Counted from the first letter of the stretch, positions 1 to 9,301 are shown. The stretch is DNA of 64,000 nucleotides from Cyclobacterium amurskyense (GCF_001050135.1 NZ_CP012040.1:6093001-6157000), one strand, 5' to 3'. A program made the numbers and translations. Notes: generated from the letters alone by a model not told the origin.

Positions 1-411
1 GCAGCCATGTTTATTCCAAAAAAAGTAGTAGATGAAATAGGTTTAATGGCTGAGCTATATTTCCTATATTATGAAGAGATGGATTATTGCGAGCGTATCA
101 AACAAGCTGGATATGAAATTTGGTACGAGCCAAAAAGCTTTATTCTACACAAGGAATCCATGAGTGTAGGTAAAAATTCTTTACTGAAGACCTATTATAT
201 GAGCCGTAACAGGTGGTTATACCTAAGGAGAAATGTTGACTATCCATTATTCATCTTCACTGCGGGCTACTATCTTTTTATAGCACTACCCAAAAACCTG
301 TTGGTCCATCTTTTTCAAGGAGAAATGGACCATGCTAGAAAATATTTTAAAGGATTTATTGACGGACTTTTTTTAAAAGACATTAAGGAGAACCCTACCT
401 TAATTAATTAA
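1..411 (+). CDS. Glycosyltransferase family 2, C-terminal part (cut by window start)
   Basis: The reading frame is open from the first base, so only the last 136 residues are seen. The segment begins at an AAMFIP stretch followed by an acidic YYEEMDYCERI motif. This is the usual GT2 region where a conserved Glu/Asp pair precedes the C-terminal helices. A HKESMSVGK stretch follows, as in rhamnosyltransferase-like GT-A enzymes. A hydrophobic segment (about residues 80-100 of the visible part) suggests membrane association. It is followed after 11 bases by another glycosyltransferase and then a flippase, so it most likely adds a sugar to a lipid-linked exopolysaccharide unit. Donor and acceptor cannot be told. 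Confidence 0.85.
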   Translation, partial: AAMFIPKKVVDEIGLMAELYFLYYEEMDYCERIKQAGYEIWYEPKSFILHKESMSVGKNSLLKTYYMSRNRWLYLRRNVDYPLFIFTAGYYLFIALPKNLLVHLFQGEMDHARKYFKGFIDGLFLKDIKENPTLIN

Positions 412-422
412 ACGACAAGAAG

Positions 423-1556
423 ATGAGGATAGGAATAGAAGCACAGCGGATTTTTAGGAAAAAAAAGCATGGCATGGACATGGTAGCCCTTGCCCTGATC
501 AGAAACCTGCAGCAATTGGATACGGAAAATGAGTATTTTATCTTTGTGAATGATACTGAGGACACCTCCGCAATTCAGGAAACTGACAATTTCAAAATCA
601 TCCCGTTGGCCCCTGCTCTCTACCCTATATGGGAACAGCGTAACCTTGCAAAAGCAGTAAAAACCTATCAATTGGATTTACTTCATTGCACTAGCAATAC
701 CGCTCCCGTTTCGTGCTCTATCCCCCTGCTCATCACCTTACATGATATTATTTATCTTGAAAAGATAAACCTAAAAGAAGGTACCTGGTACCAACGATTA
801 GGTAATATTTACAGAAGGTGGAATGTACCTAAGGTAGTGAATAAGGCGGCCATGATTTTCACTGTTTCCAATTATGAGCAAAAAAGAATTGTCCAACATT
901 TTGGCATGAACGATAATGATGTTCAGGTAATCTACAATGGTGTAGCAGGTCATTTCAAAGTAGAGGAGCCAAATAAACAAGAGGCAATTCGTTTGAAATA
1001 CAACTTACCCCAATCATTTATACTTTTCCTCGGTAATACTGACCCAAAGAAAAACCTTAAAGGTGTTCTGAAAAGTCTTGCAATATTAGAAAAGAACAAG
1101 GTTGAATACCCAGACATTGTTATGCCGGACTTTGGCAAAGAAGTGCTAGAAACAATGCTAAATGAGATTATGGCGCCACAATTAATTTCAAAAATCCACT
1201 TAACGGGGTATATACCAAACGAAGATTTACCAGCTATTTACAGCCAAGCAAAAATATTTCTATACCCATCCCTAAGAGAAAGTTTCGGTCTACCCATCTT
1301 AGAGGCCATGGCTTGTGGATGCCCTGTAATCACTTCTGACACCTCCTCCATGCCCGAAGTTGCAGGAGATGCAGCAATCATCATTGACCCATTTGACCCT
1401 TCAGCGATCAGCGGGGCCATTGAAAAGTTATTGTCTGAAGAAGACACTAGAAATAAACTTATAAACAAGGGTTTCAAAAGGCCCCCACTATTTGATTATA
1501 AAAAAGGAGCATTGGATACACTTTCGGCCTATCAGAAAACCTATGCGAAGAAATGA
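423..1556 (+). CDS. Glycosyltransferase family 4 (GT-B fold)
   Basis: This 377-residue cytoplasmic protein has the two-domain GT-B layout. An N-terminal Rossmann region contains a LHCTSNTAPV stretch and an LPLLITLHDIIY-like segment. A C-terminal donor-binding domain starts near the FLGNTDPKKNL motif. The ESFGLPILEAMACGCPVI motif (about residues 286-303) is the E-x7-E signature of retaining GT4 enzymes. It overlaps the next gene by 4 bases (ATGA), so the two are translationally coupled. The region after the donor-domain start (IVMPDFGKEVL) lacks the glycine loop usually seen, which may reflect a divergent donor. The exact sugar is unknown. Confidence 0.9.
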   Translation: MRIGIEAQRIFRKKKHGMDMVALALIRNLQQLDTENEYFIFVNDTEDTSAIQETDNFKIIPLAPALYPIWEQRNLAKAVKTYQLDLLHCTSNTAPVSCSIPLLITLHDIIYLEKINLKEGTWYQRLGNIYRRWNVPKVVNKAAMIFTVSNYEQKRIVQHFGMNDNDVQVIYNGVAGHFKVEEPNKQEAIRLKYNLPQSFILFLGNTDPKKNLKGVLKSLAILEKNKVEYPDIVMPDFGKEVLETMLNEIMAPQLISKIHLTGYIPNEDLPAIYSQAKIFLYPSLRESFGLPILEAMACGCPVITSDTSSMPEVAGDAAIIIDPFDPSAISGAIEKLLSEEDTRNKLINKGFKRPPLFDYKKGALDTLSAYQKTYAKK

Positions 1557-2881
1557 CAGATAAGAAATATTGGCTTACCGGAGGTTTTTTTACTATGATG
1601 CACCGTGGAGTGGATTTTCTTCTGGGTTTTATTGGGTTCATGTTGTTGGTAAGGGTCTTTAGTCCTGAAGAATTTGGTATTTGGGTATTGCTTATCACCA
1701 TTGTCTCTATCATCGACATGGCTAGAAATGGCTTTATTCAAAATGGCATGATTAAATTTCTTGTAGGAAAGGAAGATGCTATTCAAGCGAAAATTCAAAC
1801 CGCTTCCATTTGGTTAAATGCCGCTTTAACTTTATTGATGGTGCTATTACTATGGATACTGGCCCGACCACTAGAGCAATTACTTAATGCTGAAGGTTTG
1901 GCTGATTTGGTTAAAATCCACTCTTTAATCCTACCTGTACTTATTTTTCATACCCATAATATGGTGCTTATGCAGGCTAAGTATGATTTTAAAGCCTATT
2001 TTCTTGCAGGAATCAGTAAAAGCCTTCCTTTCTTTCTGGTTATTTTATTTGCATACCTAATTGACTCAAAACTAAGCCTTATAGAATTGGCCTGGTACCA
2101 AAATTTGGCTTTTCTTCTGGCCACATTTATGTCAATGTATCAGGTTAGGAATTACTTTAAACTCCGTCTAAAAGTGGAGAAATATTGGCTGGGAATAATC
2201 TTTCATTTTGGGAAATTTGTTTTTGGTACCAACCTTGTATCAATGCTGACCAATAGTTTAGACAAATTTTTACTCGGAGCTTTATTGTCCCCAGTTCAAG
2301 TTGCCATGGCCAATACGGCTGGAAGAGTAATGAATATGGTGGAAATACCAGTCAATTCTATCGCTTCGATCAGTTATCCAAAGGCCGCGGAGGCCCACGA
2401 CAAAAAACAACCTGTACTTGTGGGTGAGATATATGAGAAAACCTTGGGAATGATGCTTAGTCTTACGGCACCATTTTGGCTATTTTGTATAATATTCGCA
2501 CATTATATTGTCTTATTAATCGCAGGGGAAGCCTATTTAGAAGCGGTTCCTTTTTTGAGAATCATGGCATTTTTAGCCCTGATTAAGCCTTTTGACAGGC
2601 AGTCTGGGGTTTTTCTAGATGCCATAGGTAAACCATTCATTAATATGATCATGGTATTTGGCACTTTCGTATACGGTGCTGCTTTTAGCTGGTTTTTTAT
2701 CAAATGGTTTGGTCTTTTAGGGGCTGCTTACGGGCTGGTACTAGCCCTTTTAATTACCGCAATCGTCAAACATGTAATTTTAAACAAGTTTATTGACGTC
2801 AGCCTTGGGAAATGCTGGATCAAAGCCATCCAAAATTACCCCATTATGCTGAAAACGCTTAGAGATAAAATCAAAAAATAA
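1553..2881 (+). CDS. Polysaccharide flippase (Wzx/MATE-like)
   Basis: This 442-residue integral membrane protein has about 12 hydrophobic segments spread along its whole length. It starts with a GVDFLLGFIGFMLLVRVFSPEEFG region typical of the Polysacc_synt / oligosaccharide flippase family, where a helix is followed by a PEEFG-like loop. Proteins of this family move undecaprenyl-linked repeat units from the cytoplasmic to the periplasmic side of the inner membrane. It overlaps the upstream GT4 gene by 4 bases, which supports a role in exporting the product made by the upstream glycosyltransferases. No polymerase (Wzy) is seen inside the window. Confidence 0.88.
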   Translation: MTDKKYWLTGGFFTMMHRGVDFLLGFIGFMLLVRVFSPEEFGIWVLLITIVSIIDMARNGFIQNGMIKFLVGKEDAIQAKIQTASIWLNAALTLLMVLLLWILARPLEQLLNAEGLADLVKIHSLILPVLIFHTHNMVLMQAKYDFKAYFLAGISKSLPFFLVILFAYLIDSKLSLIELAWYQNLAFLLATFMSMYQVRNYFKLRLKVEKYWLGIIFHFGKFVFGTNLVSMLTNSLDKFLLGALLSPVQVAMANTAGRVMNMVEIPVNSIASISYPKAAEAHDKKQPVLVGEIYEKTLGMMLSLTAPFWLFCIIFAHYIVLLIAGEAYLEAVPFLRIMAFLALIKPFDRQSGVFLDAIGKPFINMIMVFGTFVYGAAFSWFFIKWFGLLGAAYGLVLALLITAIVKHVILNKFIDVSLGKCWIKAIQNYPIMLKTLRDKIKK

Positions 2882-2887
2882 ACTTGA

Positions 2888-2909
2888 AATAAACTTCTAT
2901 GAGTTTATT
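2888..2909. terminator. Short hairpin between convergent genes
   Basis: AATAAACT and AGTTTATT form an 8-bp perfect stem with a TCTATG loop between the convergent flippase and GT2 genes. It overlaps the stop codon of the minus-strand gene. The stem is AT-only apart from one pair and has no strong U-tract, so a terminator role is only suggested. Confidence 0.35.
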
Positions 2910-4131
2910 CCCAATCTTTTTTTAGGTGTTTAAATTCATGCTTCCTCTCCTTCCATAGCTTACTTATTTCCGAAATTTCATTATGGGTTGTCGCCATAAA
3001 ATCTTTATTGGCCTTTCTTATATTCAAAATCCCGGAAATTTGACCTAACACAAACAAAGGTATTTTGGGGATGGCATTTAAGACTTTTTGAGGTGTTTTA
3101 TTCAGCAATAGTAACAATAGGAATCCTAACGCAAAGAGCACCATACTCCCAGCTATAAGGAAAAAATAAGCCAAGTGGATAAACAATGCAACAAATGCCA
3201 AAAGCCCGCTCAAACCGACCAAAATCACCATTGGTGGCATTGCTGTCATTAAAGAAAAATAAATACGGTTCCAATCAAATTTTAAAATTCCTTTTCCAAA
3301 TAACTTTAAGTTTTCCGGCAACTGACCAAAATAACTATTCAGCCACCTTCCTCTTTGTCTCCCTATTTGTTCGGATGCGGTAATCTTTTCATCAAAGATA
3401 ATCGCTGCAGCCGCATAGGCAATGGTATGTCCTTGATCTACCAGTTCGGACTGCAAAGATTTGTCCTCTGCCACAACCACCCCTTGTTCTGCTAACACCA
3501 ATAATTCCTTCGCAATATTTTTGCTATATAAGTTTTTTTCTATTGACATTCCCGAACCTGCAATGGTGGAAGATGATCCCAAACGAAAAGGAACATTTCT
3601 TACCGCAAAGTCATAATAGTACTCTCCTAAAGCATCCAATGCCGCGTAGGTACCAGCAATATTTTTCGCAATTCTTTTACCTTGAACTGCCATATATCCT
3701 TGGTCATGAAACTTACTAATTGTCCTTAAAAAATGCGAGGGTACTAGATTATCAGGATCAAACACCACCACATGACTATGACTTTCCTTCATATTATCAA
3801 GAACAAGCCCTAAAGAAGCGACCTTACTGTTTAAAAAAGTACTAGGCTGGTAAACCGTCAGTTTTTCATTCTCCTTCACGTCCAATTTTTCGGTAATTCC
3901 ATCAGCCACCAAATAAATATGAAAATGGGGATAATCCTGAGCCAAAAGCGCACTTACTAGGGGCCACGCTATGTCTTTTTCTTTATAAACTGTGATCACA
4001 CAAGCAAAATCTGCAATCATTTCAGATTTTTTAAGTTTGATCTTTCGACTAAAAAGTGAGAAAAAAGCACTTGTGAGTGGAAACAAGAGATAAAAACAGC
4101 ATATACACGAAATAATAATAAATAGGATCAA
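2905..4131 (-). CDS. Membrane glycosyltransferase family 2 (processive-like)
   Basis: This 408-residue protein has an N-terminal membrane helix (residues 1-28), a GT-A domain and two or three C-terminal hydrophobic helices (about residues 290-345). Visible catalytic motifs are DPDN (the DxD metal/nucleotide site), an EDKS acidic site and QRGRW. QxxRW is the signature of inverting, membrane-embedded polysaccharide synthases and related GT2 enzymes. It converges with the flippase and diverges from the next glycosyltransferase with only a short gap. It probably builds or extends the exopolysaccharide at the inner membrane. The sugar cannot be assigned. Confidence 0.88.
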   Translation of the reverse strand: MILFIIISCICCFYLLFPLTSAFFSLFSRKIKLKKSEMIADFACVITVYKEKDIAWPLVSALLAQDYPHFHIYLVADGITEKLDVKENEKLTVYQPSTFLNSKVASLGLVLDNMKESHSHVVVFDPDNLVPSHFLRTISKFHDQGYMAVQGKRIAKNIAGTYAALDALGEYYYDFAVRNVPFRLGSSSTIAGSGMSIEKNLYSKNIAKELLVLAEQGVVVAEDKSLQSELVDQGHTIAYAAAAIIFDEKITASEQIGRQRGRWLNSYFGQLPENLKLFGKGILKFDWNRIYFSLMTAMPPMVILVGLSGLLAFVALFIHLAYFFLIAGSMVLFALGFLLLLLLNKTPQKVLNAIPKIPLFVLGQISGILNIRKANKDFMATTHNEISEISKLWKERKHEFKHLKKDWE

Positions 4132-4220
4132 AGCTTTAAAAATTAATGGTTAACATAAACCTAAATTTAAGCTTTCCAATGCGGAAAACATTCATTATTT
4201 TAGAAAAAAAACAGCTTTTT

Positions 4221-5447
4221 ATGAAGGATTTTTCTAACCTAACTTTTGATAAGGTTACCATAGTAATGACCAGCATGTCCAGATGGGACGGGGAATTTTC
4301 ATCAGCTTCTTGGTCATTGGCGAAAACTTTTGCTCAAACCCAAAAAGTTATTTATGTAGACTACCCATTTACTTTCTTGGACTATTTGAAAGAACGGAAA
4401 AAACCATCTGTAAAAGCCCGAAAATCAGCTTTAATCTGGGGAAATAATAGTATTAAACAACTGTCTCAATTTAGCCCTAAACTATATGCCCTCAGCCCAC
4501 CGCTAATGCTTCCAATAAATTGGCTTCCTCAGGGCTCACTGTACAATTTCTTTTCAAACTGGAATGATCGGCGATTGGCCAAGTCCATAAGCAAAGCATT
4601 AAAAGAATTGCATGAAGAAGCATTTATTTACTTTAACTCCTTCAACCCTTTATACCTCACCAAACTACCGAATAGTTTTAAACCTAATGCATTTGTTTAT
4701 CAATCGAGAGACAATATTAGGGCTTTAGAACCCTATTTGAGAAAACATGGTGCAAGGAAAGAAATAGAAGCCGTACAAAGTGCAGACCTAAGCCTAGTCA
4801 CATCACGTATGCTTCAGAAGGATCTTGAAGCTCTTTCAGGAAAAAAAGTGGCTTATTTTCCAAATGCAGCCGATTTCGAATTGTTTAAGTCAGCTTATGA
4901 ATTAGAATTGAATGTACCTAAGGATCTAAAAAACATTCCCAAACCAATAATCGGTTATACAGGAAATATTTGTCATCGATTGGATTATGATTTGATAAAG
5001 ACTGTATGTGAAGCAAACCCAGACAAAAGCATGGTAATGGTGGGCCCTCGAAACCATCAAGGGCATACCGACATCAATTTGGATGAAATTCCCAATTTAT
5101 ATTTTACAGGCCCAAAAAAAATAGAGCAACTGCCACAATACCTGGCACATTTCCAACTTTTGATACTTCCATTTCTATGTAATGAAGTGACAAAAAGTAT
5201 CTATCCTCTTAAAATCAATGAATACCTTGCTTCTGGGAAACCCATAGTAGCGACTCCATTCTCGGAAGACATCCAATTGTTCCATCCGCTAATAAGCTTA
5301 GAGAAATCACCTCAGGACTTCAATAAAGCAATAGAAATGGAATTAACTACAAACACGGAGGAGAAAGCCAAATCCAGGTATACTGAAGCCTCTAAAAATA
5401 CGTGGAAAGGAAGGGTTAAGTTATTTTGGGAATTATTAATGGACTAA
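4221..5447 (+). CDS. Glycosyltransferase family 1/4 (GT-B fold)
   Basis: The protein has about 408 residues from the start chosen here. An in-frame ATG at 4146 would add 25 residues, but it would leave only 14 bases to the divergent gene and the extra residues look non-domain-like. The fold starts at KVTIVMTSMSRWDGEFSSASWSLAKTFA. The donor-binding half includes IGYTGNICHRLDYDLI and a YPLKINEYLASGKPIVATPF motif, the usual position of the acidic residue that binds the sugar nucleotide. It is similar in style to TuaH/GumK-like transferases. The stop overlaps by 4 bases the stop of the convergent sugar transferase gene. Its role is probably exopolysaccharide assembly. Confidence 0.85.
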   Translation: MKDFSNLTFDKVTIVMTSMSRWDGEFSSASWSLAKTFAQTQKVIYVDYPFTFLDYLKERKKPSVKARKSALIWGNNSIKQLSQFSPKLYALSPPLMLPINWLPQGSLYNFFSNWNDRRLAKSISKALKELHEEAFIYFNSFNPLYLTKLPNSFKPNAFVYQSRDNIRALEPYLRKHGARKEIEAVQSADLSLVTSRMLQKDLEALSGKKVAYFPNAADFELFKSAYELELNVPKDLKNIPKPIIGYTGNICHRLDYDLIKTVCEANPDKSMVMVGPRNHQGHTDINLDEIPNLYFTGPKKIEQLPQYLAHFQLLILPFLCNEVTKSIYPLKINEYLASGKPIVATPFSEDIQLFHPLISLEKSPQDFNKAIEMELTTNTEEKAKSRYTEASKNTWKGRVKLFWELLMD

Positions 5448-6640
5448 ACATTTTCACTTTGAAACAAAGCGGGGATAGTTCTTAGAAGAATTTTGATATC
5501 AAACCAAATGCTGAAATTTTTGACATAGTCATTGTCAAGGCTTAATCGTTCTTCTTCAGACATTGCTCCTCTTCCTCGTTTTTCTACTTGCCATAGACCG
5601 GTTATCCCAGCTGGACCAAGAAATCTAAGGGAGTATTTATCAGTAGTGATTTTCTCTGCCTCATAGAGTGGTAAAGGTCGATTGCCCACAAGTGACATAT
5701 CTCCTCTAAGTACGTTCCAAAGCTGAGGCAGTTCATCAATACTGGTATTTCTAATAAACTTACCTATACGAGTTACTCTGGGGTCGTCTTTGATCTTAAT
5801 AAAAGCGGCATCCTTATTACTGTCTTTTTTAGCCATAAGGATTTTCTCACAAACCATTTTATTATCGTCGTATAATGGCTGTAGACACCCTCCCCCTGCT
5901 TGTTCACAAAATTCGCAGAGTTCTTTAACTTCATTGACTACTTCAGATTGTTTTTCTTCTTCCTCTTCTTCAGGATCATTGTATTGATTCAAATGCTTCA
6001 ATTGTTGCAATTTGGCATCGGCATCAGGATCCATGGACCTGAATTTATAAAATTTAAAAATATTGTATCCCGTTCCTACCCTGTAGGAATAATAAAAGAC
6101 AGGTCCTCTTGACTCTAATTTAATTAATATTGCTACAATCAAGAATAGTGGAAGCAAAGCCAAAAGGATAAAACTACACACCACTATATCAAATAACCTT
6201 TTAATAAACGGGGTTTTAGATTCTTTTAAGGCAGTGTATTCAAGGTTTTTCTTTTTTGGAGATGGATGCTTCATTTGGAAGTCCAGTCTCGTTTTTAATT
6301 GTTTCCCATTGATCGGTTTAAGGATAAAATCAGTGACCCCAGAAGAAATCGCATTAATAATATCTGTTGGAGTAGCTTTATCTACAACCATAAAAAATGG
6401 AAGATGCCCAAATCCTAATTTCTCAATGGTATTCTTTAAGGCAACTCCATGCACATCTAGTAAGGACGAGTCACTAAGAATCATGCATAACTCATCAGAT
6501 GAAGTAGAAAGTTGATTGTAAAAAATAATTCCGTTTGTAAAAGCATTAATCTCAAATGTGTCTCCTACAGCCTTTTCAATAGCATCAATGACTTTAGGGT
6601 CTTTAGAAATCAATGCGATTTTTTTGTTTTCTTTATTCAT
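5444..6640 (-). CDS. Receiver domain fused to undecaprenyl-phosphate sugar transferase
   Basis: This 398-residue two-part protein begins with a CheY-like receiver domain (about residues 6-122). It keeps the phospho-acceptor position (D57) and the lysine K108, but the acidic pocket on strand 1 reads ISKDP and the usual Ser/Thr is replaced near VVD. A membrane helix follows (150-172), then a bacterial sugar-transferase domain (WbaP/WcaJ type). That domain has KFRSM, DDPRVTRIGKFIR, DELPQLWNV and GDMSLVGNRP motifs. This enzyme class starts repeat-unit synthesis by loading a sugar phosphate on undecaprenyl phosphate. An acidic insert of about 75 residues with cysteines at 242, 245, 252 and 264 interrupts the catalytic domain. 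It overlaps the upstream response regulator gene by 8 bases. Confidence 0.9.
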   Translation of the reverse strand: MNKENKKIALISKDPKVIDAIEKAVGDTFEINAFTNGIIFYNQLSTSSDELCMILSDSSLLDVHGVALKNTIEKLGFGHLPFFMVVDKATPTDIINAISSGVTDFILKPINGKQLKTRLDFQMKHPSPKKKNLEYTALKESKTPFIKRLFDIVVCSFILLALLPLFLIVAILIKLESRGPVFYYSYRVGTGYNIFKFYKFRSMDPDADAKLQQLKHLNQYNDPEEEEEEKQSEVVNEVKELCEFCEQAGGGCLQPLYDDNKMVCEKILMAKKDSNKDAAFIKIKDDPRVTRIGKFIRNTSIDELPQLWNVLRGDMSLVGNRPLPLYEAEKITTDKYSLRFLGPAGITGLWQVEKRGRGAMSEEERLSLDNDYVKNFSIWFDIKILLRTIPALFQSENV

Positions 6641-7046
6641 TTATAGATTCGATTGCAAATTTCCCAGTTCTTCTTAAAATTGAATTAATTCGGGCTTCAA
6701 GTTCTTTGGGGTTAAAAGGTTTAACCATAAAATCATCTGCCCCCAAGTTCAAAATATCAATTTTCTTTTCAGAAGAGTCTGTAGCCGAGAGAACGATTAA
6801 AGGAATAGATGAGAAAAATCCACTTGACCGCACTAGACCTACAAATTCGGCCCCGCTAATTTCAGGCATATTCAAATCGCATATAATTATATCAGGCAAA
6901 TCTCCATCTTGCATATTCGCCAGAGCATCTGCAGGCTTATTAAACACCTTAACATCAAATTTACTTTTAAAGTAATGTTGTATAATCAGTAAAACTGAAG
7001 GCTCATCATCTATACCAAAAATTTTATACTTGTTTTTCATATTCAC
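6633..7046 (-). CDS. Single-domain response regulator (CheY-like)
   Basis: This 137-residue protein consists of one receiver domain with every signature residue: acidic D13-D14-E15, phospho-acceptor D57 in CDLNMPE, T89 in SATD and K109 in VKPF. There is no output domain, so it must act by protein contact. It overlaps the start of the receiver-sugar-transferase fusion by 8 bases and is transcribed with it. It may therefore pass a phosphorelay signal to, or compete with, the receiver on the sugar transferase. No histidine kinase is found in the window. Confidence 0.92.
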   Translation of the reverse strand: MNMKNKYKIFGIDDEPSVLLIIQHYFKSKFDVKVFNKPADALANMQDGDLPDIIICDLNMPEISGAEFVGLVRSSGFFSSIPLIVLSATDSSEKKIDILNLGADDFMVKPFNPKELEARINSILRRTGKFAIESINE

Positions 7047-7252
7047 AAAATAGAAATTTCACCAATTAAATTGCTAATAAAGGTAAAAATGAACCTGCAT
7101 ATAAAAAAAGGTTTTAATGTTTAATTTCCTTATTAAATTAACCGATTTAATTCATATAGCACCCATTTTTATTAAAAAGATATTAAAATACAAAATATAT
7201 TATACAAATAACTAAATTATGTATTTTAAAAAATAAACGTGGCAAAATGAGT

Positions 7253-7283
7253 AAGCATTGCTCTTAAAAAAAGAACAATGCTT
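7253..7283. terminator. 13-bp hairpin downstream of the UDP-glucuronate decarboxylase gene
   Basis: AAGCATTGCTCTT pairs with AAGAACAATGCTT across a 5-A loop, with one mismatch. It lies 19 bases past the stop of the minus-strand gene at 7302. No clear U-tract follows, so it may be a factor-assisted terminator or an RNA 3' end stabiliser. Confidence 0.5.
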
Positions 7284-7301
7284 ATATAAAAATTTTAAAT
7301 G

Positions 7302-8249
7302 CTAGATATTATCTTCTTTTAATACCATATCGAAATATTTTATGGTTTCTACTAAACCTTCTTTTAACTGAACTTTTGGTTCCCAATCTAGCTCCTTTCG
7401 TGCCAAATCAATGGTAGGTTTCCTTTGCATAGGATCATCCTGTGGCAAAGGCATGTATTTTAGTTTGCTTTTTGATCCAGTAAGCTCCAAAACATTCTCT
7501 GCCAATTCCAGCATAGTAAATTCAACTGGATTACCGATATTGATGGGTCCAATCACTCCATTGGGACTGTTCATCAATTTATGCATTCCTGAAATCAGGT
7601 CGCTCACATAACCGAAACTACGTGTTTGCATTCCATCCCCAAAAATCGTGATGTCATCCCCTTTCAATGCCTGGACAATAAAATTACTAACTACACGCCC
7701 ATCATTGGGATGCATCCTTGGCCCATAAGTATTGAAAATACGCATGACCTTAATATCAAGCCCATGTTGTCTATGATAATCAAAAAACAAGGTTTCTGCA
7801 CATCTTTTCCCCTCATCGTAGCATGCACGTGGTCCGATTGTGCTTACACTACCCTTATAAGATTCTGGTTGGGGATGAATTTCCGGATCACCATATACCT
7901 CACTGGTACTTGCTTGTAAGATTTTAATTTTTAACCTCTTAGCAAGACCCAACATATTAATCGCTCCTATAACACTTGTCTTGGTCGTTTGAACTGGGTC
8001 AAATTGGTAATGTACTGGACTAGCTGGACAGGCCAAATTGTAAATTTCATCTACTTCGACATACAAGGGAAGCGTAACATCATGTCTAAGAAATTCAAAA
8101 TTTTTGTTTTCTAATAGGTGATGAATATTTCTCCTTCTACCAGTAAAAAGATTGTCGGCGCATATTACTTCATGGCCCTCTCCCAAAAGTTTATCACAAA
8201 GATGGCTACCTAAAAATCCGGCTCCACCGGTTACTAAAATCCTCTTCAT
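7302..8249 (-). CDS. UDP-glucuronic acid decarboxylase (UDP-xylose synthase)
   Basis: This 315-residue cytoplasmic short-chain dehydrogenase-type enzyme has an N-terminal GGAGFLGSHL NAD-binding loop, an ADN after strand 2, a catalytic Thr/Ser region TSEVYGDP and the YDEGK catalytic pair. The RMHPNDGRVVSNFIVQAL and DGMQTRSFGYVSD stretches are typical of the UXS family. The length fits bacterial UXS (about 310-320). It converts UDP-glucuronate to UDP-xylose with bound NAD+. It lies next to the exopolysaccharide genes, and a UDP-glucose 6-dehydrogenase that makes its substrate is encoded at 50149-51552. An alternative epimerase function is less likely. Confidence 0.9.
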   Translation of the reverse strand: MKRILVTGGAGFLGSHLCDKLLGEGHEVICADNLFTGRRRNIHHLLENKNFEFLRHDVTLPLYVEVDEIYNLACPASPVHYQFDPVQTTKTSVIGAINMLGLAKRLKIKILQASTSEVYGDPEIHPQPESYKGSVSTIGPRACYDEGKRCAETLFFDYHRQHGLDIKVMRIFNTYGPRMHPNDGRVVSNFIVQALKGDDITIFGDGMQTRSFGYVSDLISGMHKLMNSPNGVIGPINIGNPVEFTMLELAENVLELTGSKSKLKYMPLPQDDPMQRKPTIDLARKELDWEPKVQLKEGLVETIKYFDMVLKEDNI

Positions 8250-8425
8250 TTTATTAAATAATTAGTTAAAAACTTAAAATCAACTATTGCTGCAGTGTAT
8301 TCTTCAAAAATAATAATATATTCTCCACCGAAATAACTTTTTTATAATGTTATGTATAATTTACTTAATTTTAGTGGTCAATTTAAATATTTGAACAAAA
8401 AAATCAATAAAAACCTAAATTACCA

Positions 8426-9217
8426 ATGAACAACTACTTACGATTATTAAAAGTATTCACCTTAGTTTTAATCTTAATCGCTTCCTACGCTCCTCTCAAA
8501 GCACAGGATGGGAAAAAAGATTTATATGAACTGAGAGTATATCACATCGACAATTTAAAACAAATAGAAGTAGTCGAGAACTACCTAGAAAAGGCATTTA
8601 TTCCAGCAGCCCACCGTGCAGGTGTAAAGCATGTTGGTGTTTTCAAACCTTTAGCTTCTGAACCAGATGCAGGAAAAAAAATCTACGTTTTCCTTCCATT
8701 TACTAATTCAAAGGATTATTTCAGGTTCCAAAGAAAATTAAAAACAGATGCCAGGCACCAAGAGGATGGCAAAGCTTATATTCAAGCAGCATTTGACAAT
8801 CCTTCTTTCAATAGAATAGAAACATCTTTAATGCAAGCATTTGAAACAAGATCCAGAATGGCTTTACCTAAGCTAAGTTCTCCTAAAAGCGAAAGAGTAT
8901 ATGAGCTAAGGAGTTATGAATCAGCCACTGAACGTCTTTACCACCAAAAGGTAAAAATGTTTAATGAAGGTGAAATTGATATTTTTGATGAGATGAATTT
9001 CAATGGGGTATTTTATGGTGAGCCTCTTGCAGGAGCAAACATGCCTAACTTGGTTTACATGACTGCCTTTGAAAACATGGAAGATAGAGATGCACATTGG
9101 GCTGCATTTAGTGATTATCCAGCTTGGTTAGCCTTAAAAGCCAATAGCGAATATGACAATACAGTGTCGAAAAATGACAAAAGACTTTTAAGACCTACTT
9201 CTTACTCAGATTTTTGA
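8426..9217 (+). CDS. Exported NIPSNAP-family protein
   Basis: This 263-residue protein has a signal peptide (residues 1-26, ending APLKAQ). Two NIPSNAP-like ferredoxin-fold repeats follow. The first starts at YELRVYHIDN (about 34) and the second at VYELRSYESA (about 157). Family members are dimeric alpha-beta barrels of unclear function, common in Bacteroidota as periplasmic proteins near sugar-oxidation genes. It stands alone with its own upstream region and ends at a strong bidirectional terminator. No catalytic residues can be assigned from the sequence. Confidence 0.82.
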   Translation: MNNYLRLLKVFTLVLILIASYAPLKAQDGKKDLYELRVYHIDNLKQIEVVENYLEKAFIPAAHRAGVKHVGVFKPLASEPDAGKKIYVFLPFTNSKDYFRFQRKLKTDARHQEDGKAYIQAAFDNPSFNRIETSLMQAFETRSRMALPKLSSPKSERVYELRSYESATERLYHQKVKMFNEGEIDIFDEMNFNGVFYGEPLAGANMPNLVYMTAFENMEDRDAHWAAFSDYPAWLALKANSEYDNTVSKNDKRLLRPTSYSDF

Positions 9218-9231
9218 ATCTAACCATTCAC

Positions 9232-9270
9232 AAAAAAAACCGATCATTATTAAAAATGATCGGTTTTTTT
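9232..9270. terminator. Bidirectional intrinsic terminator
   Basis: CCGATCATT (9240-9248) pairs perfectly with AATGATCGG (9255-9263). A run of 8 A precedes it and a run of 7 T follows it, so it can end transcription from both the NIPSNAP gene and the convergent gene at 9302. Confidence 0.9.
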
Positions 9271-9301
9271 ATAAGTATTACCAAGTAACCCTACTTACGG
9301 T

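Noticed and set aside
6613..6975. 120-residue plus-strand frame
   Set aside because: It lies opposite the response regulator gene, which has all family residues.
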